Below, one piece after another: positions 1 through 10,519 of a DNA stretch of 64,000 bases. The stretch's first letter is position 1. Every line of letters starts with the position of its first letter. The stretch is from Taxillus chinensis (Eukaryota > Streptophyta > Magnoliopsida > Santalales > Loranthaceae), in assembly GCA_023512835.1 (NCBI GenBank), contig CM042088.1, positions 55,363,579-55,427,578 of the forward strand, in the 5' to 3' direction. Both the position numbers and the translations under genes were made by a program. A model generated the notes under the pieces. That model was not told the DNA's origin. It saw only the letters and a program-made list of their open reading frames with translations, and did not search any database.

Positions 1-14
1 TTTACGATAAAAAA

Positions 15-58
<44 letters not shown>

Positions 59-1134
59 CCTTGCATCAATGAGATTTGTTTGATAATGAGATTGAGGCCG
101 TTGCTTACTTTATAAATAAAAATAACAAAATAATAAAAAATACTTACAAAAATATTTATGTTTTTTTAAATAAAAAGGTGAAATAATTTAAATGTTATTT
201 TTTAAAACTGTTTTACTGAGAAGTAATTTTGAAAATTTTAAAATAATATTATTAATTTAAAAAAATAAAAAAAATAATTGTTCTTCTGAATCAATCTCTC
301 GTCAATAACCTTAAGAATATTTTTTCATTTTAAAATATCTACAATAATTTTGTTTTTTATTTATTAGATACTATTACATAGTTTTAAAACCTATATCATT
401 TTTAAAATTATAGTTTACTAAACACAGATATACTTGTTTTTGCAACTGCTTTTTTTGATATAACTAAAAATAATTTCTTTAAAAAATATAACATTATCCA
501 ACTGAATAAATAAAAATATAAAAGAGAAAAATAGGGCCTTTCTTGTTTGGTTTATATATAAAAACCATCAATGTGAGAACTTGTGAAAATATGTTACTCA
601 CCATTCTAGTAATTCAATATAATATTTTTTAAAAAGTTTTTAAAATAAAATTTAAAAGAAAAAAACTACAAAAGTAGCTATAAAATAATTAAATAACAAG
701 TACCGTTTCATTTAATTAGTTCTCTCTCCTCCTCTTACACACACATAAGAATAAAAATGCTATGTGTAACCAGAACATGTTATTATTGCGAAACCTTGAC
801 TAATGTGGGCGGTTGTAATTTTTTTTCTCTTCTTTCGATGATCTAATATGTTGTCATATCGTTATAGTTACCCACCAGTTACGTAATTCCAATAGTACAT
901 AACATTACTTACATAAGAAATACTTATCACCGTGCAGTCAAATGATTTGACATATGCATTCATTGAACACGTTAAAATGTATTAAAAATTGACATTTAAC
1001 AAATACACATCATGTCAACTAGCGATACATACAGTATCCAAAAGGCTACTTAACAAAATTATATGTATATATATAGTTTTCATGTGCACTTTTTACTTTA
1101 AAACATTTATAGCAATATTTTTAAATTTAACTCT
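1..1134. other. AT-rich intergenic DNA, no gene seen
   Basis: This stretch is strongly AT-rich and has no convincing coding sequence on either strand. It contains an (AT)n microsatellite at about 22-52. I see no RNA gene or transposon ends here. Confidence 0.7.
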
Positions 1135-1137
1135 TTA

Positions 1138-2224
1138 GAGCATCTCCAATAAGTAACACGCTAAAGTAGTTAACTAAAATTATATTTAATTTACTACAGT
1201 ATCATTTTAACTAATGATACTCTGACATAATATCATTTTTATTTTATTTAACTATTATTTTTTCCTATATACTATTATCTTATATTTTTTCCAAAAACCC
1301 TAAAATCTATTTGGTATTGTGAGTAGTGTACGATCACTACCATCCAAAAGCTCAAAGCAACATCGAAAAATCGGGTAACGCCATCAAATTTGACAACACT
1401 GTTACTATTTGTGGTTCGGTCAGCCTCGAGAGACAAGTCGGGCGAATTTGAATTAGCAGCAGAAGAAACCTTGGAGATCTTCGACGACTTGGGTCCCTGG
1501 GCATCTAGTGCAGGAGCGGGCGCTAGTGTCGGGGCCGCGGTCATGGCCTTGAAAAACTTTTTGGGAAGTAACAAATTGTCGATAGATTTGACGAAAACTG
1601 AATCGAAGTTCTAGTCTGTGTCAGCGCTGAAACAGACCTTGCCGGCCTTGAGGTTCATGATGTTGATGAAGCTGAAGTTGTCAGAGGCAGACCTGGTGGT
1701 CTGGAACATGGTGGTGGTGAGAACGGTGCCGTTGGAGATGTTGTGGAGTTGTTTCGCCCTGAAATAGTCAAGGAGGACGTGGAGAGAGAGGGCGCTCTTG
1801 AGGGCGGTGATGGTGGGGTGCTTGGCGGTGAGGCTTGACATGGCAGAGTAGTTTGACGACCAGGATGGTTATGGTCTTGTGGTTGTTTATGTCTGTCGCT
1901 AGTTGCATCTTTGACAGGTAATGGTTGAAGGAGGCGAATTCCAAGTCGTTGGCGAGTATTTTAGTAATGTTGTGTGCGGCAATGCCGTTGATGGCGGACA
2001 AGAGGACCAAGACAAAAACAATGCTCAAGCAGGGGTATTTTAGGTTTTGAAAAAAATTTGATTGATGTGGCATTTTGGGTTTTGGCATTTTGGCAAAAAC
2101 TATAAATTTAGGTAAATTTATTTAAATTTATTATTATTGCTGATGATATAGCTAATTTATTAAAGCAACTTTTGATCTATATTTGATTATAGCTAAAGGT
2201 ATAACTAATATATTAGAGATATTC
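1138..2224. mobile_element. PIF/Harbinger-like TIR element carrying a gene fragment
   Basis: The left end reads GAGCATCTCCAATA and the reverse complement of the right end reads GAATATCTCTAATA: 11 of 14 positions match and all differences are transitions. TTA lies directly outside both ends (1135-1137 and 2225-2227), which is the target duplication expected of PIF/Harbinger/Tourist elements. The interior is GC-rich and holds a broken fasciclin-like gene (1275-2088), while both flanks are AT-rich. I infer a non-autonomous element that captured a host gene (Pack-type). No transposase is visible. The alternative is a gene remnant that happens to sit between two unrelated GAGCAT-type termini. Confidence 0.55.
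1275..2088 (-). pseudogene. Fasciclin-like arabinogalactan protein (FLA) pseudogene
   Basis: Read on the minus strand from the ATG at 2088, the sequence begins with a hydrophobic signal-peptide-like segment (CLSIVFVLVLLSAING). It then has a fasciclin-domain start (AHNITKILANDLEFASFNHY), the LSLHVLLDYF core, TMFQTT and a FINIMNLKAGKV stretch. A Pro/Ala patch (TLAPAPALDAQ) and a hydrophobic tail (FFDVALSFWMVVIV) follow, the latter like a GPI-anchor signal. In plants, FLA proteins are cell-surface or wall glycoproteins involved in adhesion. Two breaks are visible. One extra base near 1851-1854 (AAA where AA keeps frame) shifts the frame in the middle of the domain, and a TAG at 1611-1613 stops it. 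The end of the fasciclin domain appears to be missing. It has no introns, as is usual for many FLA genes. Confidence 0.75.
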
Positions 2225-2227
2225 TTA

Positions 2228-2770
2228 GAGCATTCACAGTGGACTAGTTAACAGTTAACTTTAGCTAAAAAAATAACTAAAAGAAAGAAATGACCCTCTA
2301 CAGTGAGCTCTTCACTACTACAATGTATTTAGCTTTTGGCTAAAATGATTGGTCAAATTTAATCAATCAATTTCATTATCTAAATACTGTTTGAGAATAA
2401 AATATTAATTATAATATTCATCCTAATTCATGTGCAAGGATGACAACGACAAGGCTAGCAGGTGGCGGGCGAGGTTGATCTGTTGTTGGCGTGCGCATGG
2501 TTGATTTGTCGTTGGTGGGCAAAGGCAAGGGCGAGGGCGGTAGGAATGGCGTGGGAGACAGGGTGCTAATGAACTACTGCAGAAAAGAAGAGGGCTTCAG
2601 CGGATGAAGGAGTGAGAAAAATGAAGAAAGAGAATAAAATAATATTTTATTTAAAATAACAAAAAATTATTGAGCCTATTATTTGATATGAAAAAAATTA
2701 ACTAGTTAAATTTTACAAAAGTAAAATTTTAGCTAAAATTTAATCAATGACCACTTCACTATGAATGATC
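2228..2770. mobile_element. Second PIF/Harbinger-like MITE, abutting the first
   Basis: The left end is GAGCATTCACAGTG and the reverse complement of the right end is GATCATTCATAGTG (12 of 14 match). TTA flanks both sides (2225-2227 and 2771-2773), so this element shares its left TTA with the preceding one. The middle (about 2430-2610) is G-rich and unlike the AT-rich ends. No coding sequence is recognised in it. Confidence 0.55.
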
Positions 2771-3109
2771 TTACAATAACTAAAAATATTTTTTCTTAAT
2801 TTTAACTATCTACTTCTTTGAAATATACTTTTTGGTCTCTCTATTTAATAATTTATTTATATTATTTTATTAATATATTATTTATCAAATAAAATATAAA
2901 GAAGATATTAGGATATATTTATTTTGTATGTTTTCTGTTTTTATTTTTAAAATGTGATAATTTTTTTGAGAAAAAAAATAAAAATAAAAAAACAAAATAT
3001 TATTAAAGTCTTAAAGAAAATAGTCTTTTATTATTTTTAATTTTTTATTTTTAATATAAAAAAAGTAAAAATAAACAGTCGCAAGTTTTTATAAATGGTG
3101 AAACCAAAT

Positions 3110-5058
3110 CTTTGAAGTGCCTCGGACATCTTCTGGACAGTTTGTTTTATAGCAGGCAGACTGCGAATGACAAAAAGAGCTGTTTTATTCTTCCTGATGA
3201 ATCCCGCAATGCTGATAAAGGCTTATCAGCACCTCTTTACTAGGATTAAATATACCTTCGTCTCTTCTCTTATGGAATTGGATCCCCTGCTTATAGTTCA
3301 TAGCATTGGGACGATCCCTTGGCAAATTTCTTATAAGGGACTGCCTTAATATCATGGAGGGAGCCAAAATCACGCATGTTTACAAAGAAGGAAACCGAGT
3401 GTCTGACAAGCTTGCGGCTCTTGGGAATAACGTGAATGGCATTATTTGCTTTGATTTTACTAACGTTCCTCTCTGTTCAGAATTTGCTGCTAAAGACACT
3501 AATAGGCTTCCCATTTTTAGACCATGAAGTACACTGGGCGTTCCTCCCTTTTCTCCAATCATTTGTACTGTACTAATCTTTTTAGGAGCTTGCTCCATCC
3601 ATTTTTATTTTACCTCTATTGGCAGGGTTCGTACTTACAATCAGAGATTTGTTGGCCTTCTTTGCCTCAATTGGTGGCACCACTGTCTTACTATTTTTTT
3701 ATATTATGTTTTGTACTCTGCTTTGTATTTGCTGAATCTGCAATTTTTCAGTTATTGGGGGAGTTCCCTCAACCTTGAAGATCACATGAATTTGGTGTAC
3801 AATGCCCATATAAAAGAGGGTTATCTGGTTGGTTTTGTGGTTCATTATTTCAATAATGATATGACTCTCCAAGTGTAGGCTGGAATATTACAGTGTTTAG
3901 GCAGAAAGGCACACTGTTTTCTATCGCCAAAGGCCTCCTTCCTGTGGTGCAAGGCTGTCTTATGAAAATTTCCAGCAGTATAATAGCCCCTTCTCTCAGC
4001 AGGGATGGTCTACTCAGCTTACCGGTTTCCCCACGGATCCCTGTGGCCGGGTAAAGAAGGCTAAGGGACCCCGTTCTTGATATGTGGGGCTTGGCATGCT
4101 TATTAATGCTATTCGGAAACCAGGCAGTCACTGGTCTTTGCAGGTTCCGTTCTTCACCCCGCAGACAACCCGTGGGAGTCTTGTAATCATGATATTGGGA
4201 TTTCTAAAGTTCTCAGTGATGATCGACCTGGGTGGAGATTAGCCGGGCATAGCCCTCCTCATTACACTGATAAGCCGTTTCTGGGGCGGAAGATAGCAAG
4301 GGGCATGCAGCTTGACCAAGCGTGGACTAGCTCTTTCCTGATGTCTCCGTTATTCAAACCTCTTATTGTTCTCTGGGCTAGAGGGAAAGGGCAGGCCCAT
4401 ATTCACTATTCAGAGGCATTTCCACTAAGCTGCGGTGGTCCCCCATGCTTATTATTCTCGCATGATCAGTGCAGGTTTTTGCTGCCCATACAGCAAAATC
4501 AGACAGTGCCTGATCATATAAAGCCTCTGCTTCCCATTCTTCTGGATGTTATCTATTATTGCGCATTGCTTTATGTTGATTTTGCTGCCTGTGTGTGTAG
4601 CATATCTCCTCCATGAAGATGGAGAAGACCCTCCCTTTCCATTTGGAGGCCTTTTGGGGGTCCCATCAGTCTGGCAAGGGGTATATGGCACGAATGTTTT
4701 TAGCTGGTTGTGCAGATCACTGTGGTCTGGGCTCGTTTTGCTGGGCAGCAGCAGGCTTGTATTATCATTAATCCAGGCAGCACCAATATCCTTTTATTTT
4801 CTTTGCCAATGTTGCGATCCTTCTGGCAGTAGTTTTTGCTGCCTCCTTTTTATATATCTTATTTTTCCTACGAATATATGAATATATACTGCTATATATA
4901 TATCATCTTGCTTGCTAGAAGGACATGCCTAGCATATAAAGTTCCCTCACCCCATAGGCTTTTTGCCTGGTTTTGATATTTCATCCGCTGAAATAATTAA
5001 TCGGATGTCCTCCTGGATTGTCTTTACATGATACTTTTGCTCGACGTCGAGCAAAAAA
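3110..5058 (+). mobile_element. LINE 3' fragment with RNase H domain remnant
   Basis: Between about 3265 and 3527 the plus strand encodes pieces of the RNase H domain found at the end of plant LINE ORF2: ELDPLLIVHSI, PWQISYK, then after a frame change IRDCLNIMEGAKITHVYKEG and DKLAALG. The two pieces lie in different frames, so the copy is dead. The rest, to about 5058, is a comparatively GC-rich non-coding tail ending near a short A-run, which fits a LINE 3' end. The 5' part with endonuclease and reverse transcriptase is absent. The boundaries are approximate. The AT-rich 2774-3109 stretch before it shows nothing. Confidence 0.6.
5035..5056. repeat. 22-bp perfect palindrome
   Basis: The half-site TTTTGCTCGAC is followed immediately by its exact reverse complement, centred on GACGTC. 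It lies at the end of the LINE-like segment, just before its A-run. Confidence 0.9.
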
Positions 5059-6421
5059 AATATTACTTTGCGCCTGGGGGTGAGTGTATACAGCTGCACA
5101 CCATTATTTTTTTTAAAAAAGTTAATAAAAATTTATACGGTTATTTTTAATAAAAGAAAATTTAAGTACCCATCAAATTTATGGATTCCTGGCCCTGGGC
5201 ACGACGAGAAAATTCAAAAGGCAATGTCATTGTAATAGATATACATTTAATATAAACATATAAATAAAATATATAAAACATTGCGTTAAATTGAAACTTT
5301 AAGCTGTATTTAATTCATTAAAATTTCAACAGTCAGTAAAAAGCTTAGGCTCTGTTTGAAGGGGAGACTTGAACAAATGAAAGATAAAGTTAATGAAAGA
5401 CTTTTCTATTAGATTTCTCATTAGATTTTCAAGCAGGGATTGTTCGTATTTAATTATCTTGTTAATTGTATAGTTGATTTGATTAGGCAAGGTTGATATT
5501 ATATTCAAATTTTGTAATGAAATAATGAATGTCAAATACCTAAACATATTTTTTGGAATTGCCCCTGATCGAGCAGACACTATACGTATCCGGTCGCGAC
5601 ATTCCAATGTTCATCCAATTAAAAACATTTATTGTTTTTAATTTTTGCCTATGGGTTGGGTCCTTATTTTTAATTTTTAATTTTGCATTCTCTTTATTTT
5701 CTTTTAGTAAAGTCCCCCACCAAAAATATATTAATTTTAATATTATAAAATTTTAGAAAAAACTCAAACCATTAAAAATGTGATAAAATTTTATGCCTCG
5801 AGATGAACAATTTCAATTCATGAAATGCAATAAAAATTAACAATTCTACATAGTCTTTTATGTTCCTTTCATCCTTACGGTTTAATTTCTTTTAATATTC
5901 AAAAATCATCCAATTTGAAGCTACTTCTTAATTCAATCCACTTATATATGAATAACAGCGCAGGCCATAGATAATTTAAAAAAGCGAAAAAAAACAACGT
6001 GCATATCATTAAAAAAGAAAAGAGAAAGTGAAAAATAATGGGTATGGAGATGGCGTGTATATTATATATTGATCCAAACGAAGTGGTGATAAAGGCATCA
6101 TTACAAAACACAAAATCATAATCATTGCATGACATGTTACGCTTACGCTTTCGTCGACAGTTTTATATATGATCTCATCATCGCACCAACGAATACTATT
6201 TTTTTAATGAATGTTTTGAATTCTACAAATTATTTCCGCGCCGTTTGTTTTGGAGTGAAGACTTTTTTTTCCTTTCAGATTGAATATAATGACAAATAGT
6301 GTTTTTTTAAAATTTTTTATATGATTACTGTTTGAAAACTTACTAATAGTCTATGCTTATCTTCTATAATTTAAAATTACTTATAGGTGAAAAGAGGATG
6401 TTTTTAGCTTATAAATACTTT
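5059..6421. other. AT-rich intergenic DNA, no gene seen
   Basis: Short open frames occur on both strands here, but none shows a recognisable domain or coding-like composition. Confidence 0.6.
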
Positions 6422-6595
6422 TGTTGAAATGTTTGTCCTAAATTACTAAGGATAAGAAAGTTAAAACAAATATCAGAAGAAAGAAGACTTTAAATATCAC
6501 GACGCATTTTAAAGTTATGCGTGCTAATGTGACGAGCCTAAAACGGATAGTATCATAATACGTGATCGGACCTTTGTCTAGACTTGATTCTAACA
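6422..6595. repeat. Left LTR of the TRIM-like element
   Basis: It begins TG and ends CTAACA. It aligns along its length with the right repeat, with many substitutions, so the insertion is not recent. Confidence 0.6.
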
Positions 6596-6598
6596 AAC

Positions 6599-6610
6599 TG
6601 ATATAAGAGC
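6599..6610 (+). other. Primer binding site-like sequence of the TRIM
   Basis: TGATATAAGAGC matches 10 of 12 bases of TGGTATCAGAGC, the usual plant initiator-Met tRNA primer site. It lies three bases after the left repeat. Confidence 0.55.
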
Positions 6611-6838
6611 TTAATTGTCCTGTTGTTATCCCTATTAAGTATTTCTTGATATCAAAAGTCTTCTTGGCATAGTGTGATCGAACGGCGTATCCCGTTAGTA
6701 GGGCGCTATTCGGGTTATGATGTCATTTTAATATTGAACTGATTTGATCTTTCCATAAGGCGTGAATTGAGGAGGAGTTACAAGAAATCCTCAGTTTCAT
6801 AGGAGTCTCTAACCTTTAGTGTACGGCCGATGTTTAAC

Positions 6839-6849
6839 AAAAAGGGAAA
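6839..6849 (+). other. Polypurine tract of the TRIM
   Basis: An eleven-base purine run lies one base before the right repeat, as expected for plus-strand priming. Confidence 0.55.
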
Positions 6850-6850
6850 T

Positions 6851-7016
6851 TGTTGGAATATTTGTCCCACATCGTTCAAGGACAAAAAAGTTAAGGCATA
6901 TATAAGGATAAAGAAGGCTTTAAATGTCACAATGTGTTTTAAAGTCGTACGTCCGATGTTGCGATCCCAAGGCGGGCAGTACCATGACACATGATCGGAC
7001 CTTTGTCTGCACGTCA
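6851..7016. repeat. Right LTR of the TRIM-like element
   Basis: It starts TGTTGGAATATTTGTCCC, a common LTR start in plants, and ends GCACGTCA. It is the partner of the repeat at 6422-6595. Confidence 0.6.
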
Positions 7017-7370
7017 TAAGTATTTTTTAGCTTAGCAAATATTTATTATATCCTAAAGCTTATCATAGAATTTAATATTCACACCCTTATATATTATTTT
7101 TTTGCATGCACGTCATAAGTATTTTTTAATGTTTTTTTAAAAGAAATTGTAATACAGCTAAAAAATATATTTTTGTCTTTTAAATCTTTGTATTAATTTC
7201 ATTTTAAATTTACTAAACACTTATAACATGATTTTAAAATTTAAAGCACTTTTAAAATTTTGTTTATTTTCACATCAGCTTATCTTTCTAGTACAACTAA
7301 AAACAGCTTCTTCTAATAAAAGTACAATATTACTAAACTAGACTTATATATACTTGTTTAATTTAGCTAA

Positions 7371-7747
7371 GAGCATTCTCATGTAATTTTATATAATAGT
7401 TTTTTTTTATATAATTTAGGAATAAGTTTTTGAATTTTACAAAAAAAACTCTTCATCCAGTTTTTATTTATCCATTTTTTTATTTTTAAAGTTGGGGATC
7501 TACTATTTATTTTCTAACTATTTTTCCTATAAAATTTTATCTGTTTATTAATACATGGAGACTTTTGAATGATTGTAACAGATGAAATAGAGAAAAAAAG
7601 TAGTAAGCAAATAATTTTAAAAATATAGAAAAAGATGAAAAATGTGATGTAGAGGATCTTTTAAAAAAATATAAACAAATTATAGGAAAATAATGTACTA
7701 TAAATTTCCAAAATAGGGATGATAAAATAAACCATATGAGAAGGCTC
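7371..7747. mobile_element. Tourist-like MITE
   Basis: The left end GAGCATTCTCATGT and the reverse complement of the right end GAGCCTTCTCATAT match at 12 of 14 positions. The flanks are TAA (left) and CAA (right), a 3-bp duplication with one change. It has the same terminal family (GAGC) as the elements at 1138, 2228 and 18656. The interior is AT-rich and non-coding. Confidence 0.6.
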
Positions 7748-8312
7748 CAATAGAATAAGATAATTATGACGTAAATATAATAATAGTTTATTTTAAGGCA
7801 AAAAAAAACATTTTGAAAAGAGTGGTGCATAGGGTATGCGTGGAAACTATCACCCCTCCCCCCTCTTACTTGAATGAGGATCCATTATACTTATCAAGTT
7901 ATTTATAACATTGTGCCTCTGAAATATTTCTTTGTTTTTCCCATAAGTTTTTTAAGGATTCGATAACTCACTTGGTGGTAAGGGATTCACATCCTATGAA
8001 AATCCAATACCCCAAATATAGATACTTAAATATGTTTTCAATGGTTATATTAGAGTTTTATTTAACTATAATACTGTTCTAATAATTGCTATAGTATTTT
8101 ACAGTAGTTAAATGAAATTCTAATATGAAACAATATATGTAGGTTTAATTTGTTAAGAACTTTGATTAGAATTCCACAACAATCTAGAGATGGATAATAT
8201 AATTTTTTCAACACATAGTCATACTTTCCAAGTAATTAAATGAAATAAGCTGAAATATAAAAAAAACCTTTAAAACAAATTTATTAATCTTGAGAATGCA
8301 TAAATTTGTAGC
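7748..8312. other. Intergenic; possible SINE trace
   Basis: No gene is seen. Around 7960-8015 the sequence CTCACTTGGTGGTAAGGGATT followed by AATCCAATACCCC faintly resembles a tRNA-derived SINE head, but it is too short to call. Confidence 0.35.
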
Positions 8313-8568
8313 TGATCGGGGGATTTATACCCCCTTTTAGGGCCATTTTGAGTATATTTTCATACTCTTTTGATTCATTTATTGCCCAATTGTGCTACTT
8401 TATCATATTTTCATGCTCTAACCCAGATAAGAGGATTTCTTGTAGTTTTTTGTGGTATTTTTGTTATATTTTGACAGGAATCCAAAAATCGAGGAAAAAT
8501 TCACCAAATTCACAAAAGGAAAAAGGAATACCAAAGACCTAAAGTTCACAACGCCCAAATCTCAAGTT

Positions 8569-8816
8569 GGTCGGGTGAAGGACCCTTCACCCAACCAAGT
8601 TGAGTGAAGCTCATACTTCAGGGTTGGCTTTACAGTAACTCATTGAAGATTTTCTCCTTTTGGTCGGGTGAAATCCGAGGTCGTTTGGAGGTGGTCGGGT
8701 GAAGCTTATTTTGCATATTTAGACTCTCCAAGCATCATGGAACATAACTTTCTTCTGGTCGGGTGAAGTTTGAAGACTCTACATGGTAGTTGGGTGAAGC
8801 CTTCTTCACTCAACCA
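8569..8816 (+). repeat. Dispersed GGTCGGGTGAAG motif array in the LTR U3
   Basis: About seven copies of GGTCGGGTGAAG or close variants occur within about 250 bp upstream of the LTR TATA box: near 8569, 8662, 8693, 8758 and 8787, plus inverted copies near 8585 and 8805. The placement suggests promoter elements bound by a host factor; that is inference. Confidence 0.7.
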
Positions 8817-9100
8817 AGCTTAAATTTCGGCGATGGAACCCTTATTTTTTGCATATCACTTATTTTCTTCTGGACAAAGCCATTTGATCAAAGAACGGGC
8901 ACCAAACACTCAAATCAAAGGAGAATTTATTGAAGAAATTCAAATTCAAATGGGTGCTTTGCATTTGGATTGAGGTTTTTATGGGATTTATCTTTTTTTC
9001 AAATTCAAAAGAAAATAAGGGAGTTACAAGAGAATTAAGAATGATTAATTATTTGGGGAATTTAATAGAAATTCAAATGTTCAAATATAGCTTAGGAGGC

Positions 9101-9107
9101 TATAAAA
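9101..9107 (+). promoter_or_regulatory. TATA box of the solo LTR
   Basis: TATAAAAGGG preceded by AGGAGGC is a consensus-like plant TATA box in the middle of the LTR, where U3 would meet R. Confidence 0.6.
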
Positions 9108-10078
9108 GGGGTTGCTCCATCATTTGGGAATCATCAATCAAGTCATCATCCAATTCTTTTCTATTCTACAATTTCATTCCTCACCTAGAGTAGAGAAAGG
9201 GGGAGAGAAAAAGGTTTGAGGTATCTCTTGGAGTTTGAAGACAATCTGCTGGGAAAAGAAGATCAAATTTGGAATTCTTGGTCTAAATAGGCAAGTTATC
9301 ATTCTGGTTTTATTATTCCATGCTTTGTAATTCTTTTATTTTCAATTTGACTATGGAAGCTTAAAAAACCCTTGATTGGGATTAGGATGGAGTTTGATGT
9401 AATGAATTAATTTGCAATGTTTTAGTTTAATCTTTTTCATCTTGTGAATGTTTATTGACTATCTTGGGTGAAAATATAAAATGGACTTAATCACTTCATT
9501 TTATCATATTAGGTACTTATGTGAAGGATTGAAAAATGAAGCATAATTACTGGAAAAGGCAAGATAATCAAACTAGGGGTTGCATAATTTGCAAAAGCCA
9601 GTGTAGAACCTAGGATACCAAGTTAAGAGTGGGTGTGGTGCTAGCTCTAGACTAGACTACCCAAATCTTAAAGGGTCACCCGTCTCCCATGCTAGGGTAT
9701 ACACATGAATTATGACACTTAAAAAAGGCTAATTCATGCATTAGAGGTTGAGTATTAAATATTGTCACAAGGAAAGAATTAGATTGAACTAAGGCATATT
9801 CTTGGGAAAAATACATCAAATGAAATCTTTAACTCCAATCACCTTTATTAATTAAACTTATCTCTATTCGAACAAGCTCATTTTCATTTCTCACAACCAT
9901 TCAATCAACCTGTTTTAAATTTAGTTTTGTTTTTACATTATTTTCAATCAAAATCTCTTTATAAGCTAGTTAAAATTTCCAAATTCTACACTCTTCCCTT
10001 GGGTATGATAATCTAGACTTAAAAATCCACTTTATTACTTATCACGATTTGTACACTTGTAAATTACCGATCAGTAGT

Positions 10079-10519
10079 ATAGATGACCTTATATAGATAG
10101 AAGTCCTTTAGAATTGGAAACACTATTCTAAGGATCTTTCAAACTTAAAATATTTTATAAAAATCAGAAATAAATTATTAACATTAAAAAACCCTGATTG
10201 GAATCAAATATATACGACACTATGGCTCTATGGATAAGTTGCACGTATCATTTTGCATAAAACACATACAAAACTTCTTTCCTTTACATGAGACATCAAC
10301 CCTTCTTCTGCATGAATCATGTACTACCCAAATTGATTAATGTTTCGTGTTGTGCTTGCTTTGTCGGTGCTTTAATTCATGTTGTCAGCTCTCAGTTGAA
10401 TCTTAATTCATAGATTTCAAGACTAATAGAGACTAAGATGTTAGTTATCTTTTTATTTTCTAAACTCGTTGTAAGGTGATGTTTCATCATGTTTCATAAC
10501 AATAAGCATAAGATGGTGT
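10079..10519. other. Intergenic, no gene seen
   Basis: AT-rich sequence between the solo LTR and the CACTA-like element. No open frame or repeat stands out. Confidence 0.6.

Larger units (their letters stand above)
6422..7016. mobile_element. TRIM-like miniature LTR retrotransposon
   Basis: The element is about 595 bp long with two direct repeats of about 170 bp, at 6422-6595 (starting TGTTGAAATG, ending CA) and 6851-7016 (starting TGTTGGAATA, ending CA). Both repeats contain TGATCGGACCTTTGTCT near the end. A primer-site-like stretch, TGATATAAGAGC, sits three bases after the left repeat, and a polypurine tract AAAAAGGGAAA directly precedes the right repeat. This is the order expected of a TRIM, with too little interior for coding. 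No clean target duplication is seen; the right flank GCACGTCATAAGTATT recurs about 100 bp downstream (7109). Confidence 0.65.
8313..10073 (+). mobile_element. Solo LTR (1.76 kb), probably Gypsy type
   Basis: The element starts TGATCGG and ends CCGATCA, a perfect 7-bp inverted terminus. It is flanked by GTAGC (8308-8312) and GTAGT (10074-10078), a 5-bp target duplication with one change. A TATA box (9101-9107) fits a plus-strand LTR promoter. There is no primer site, gag or pol, and no second copy of the LTR, so unequal recombination has probably left a solo LTR. The Gypsy guess rests on length and overall look only. Confidence 0.7.
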
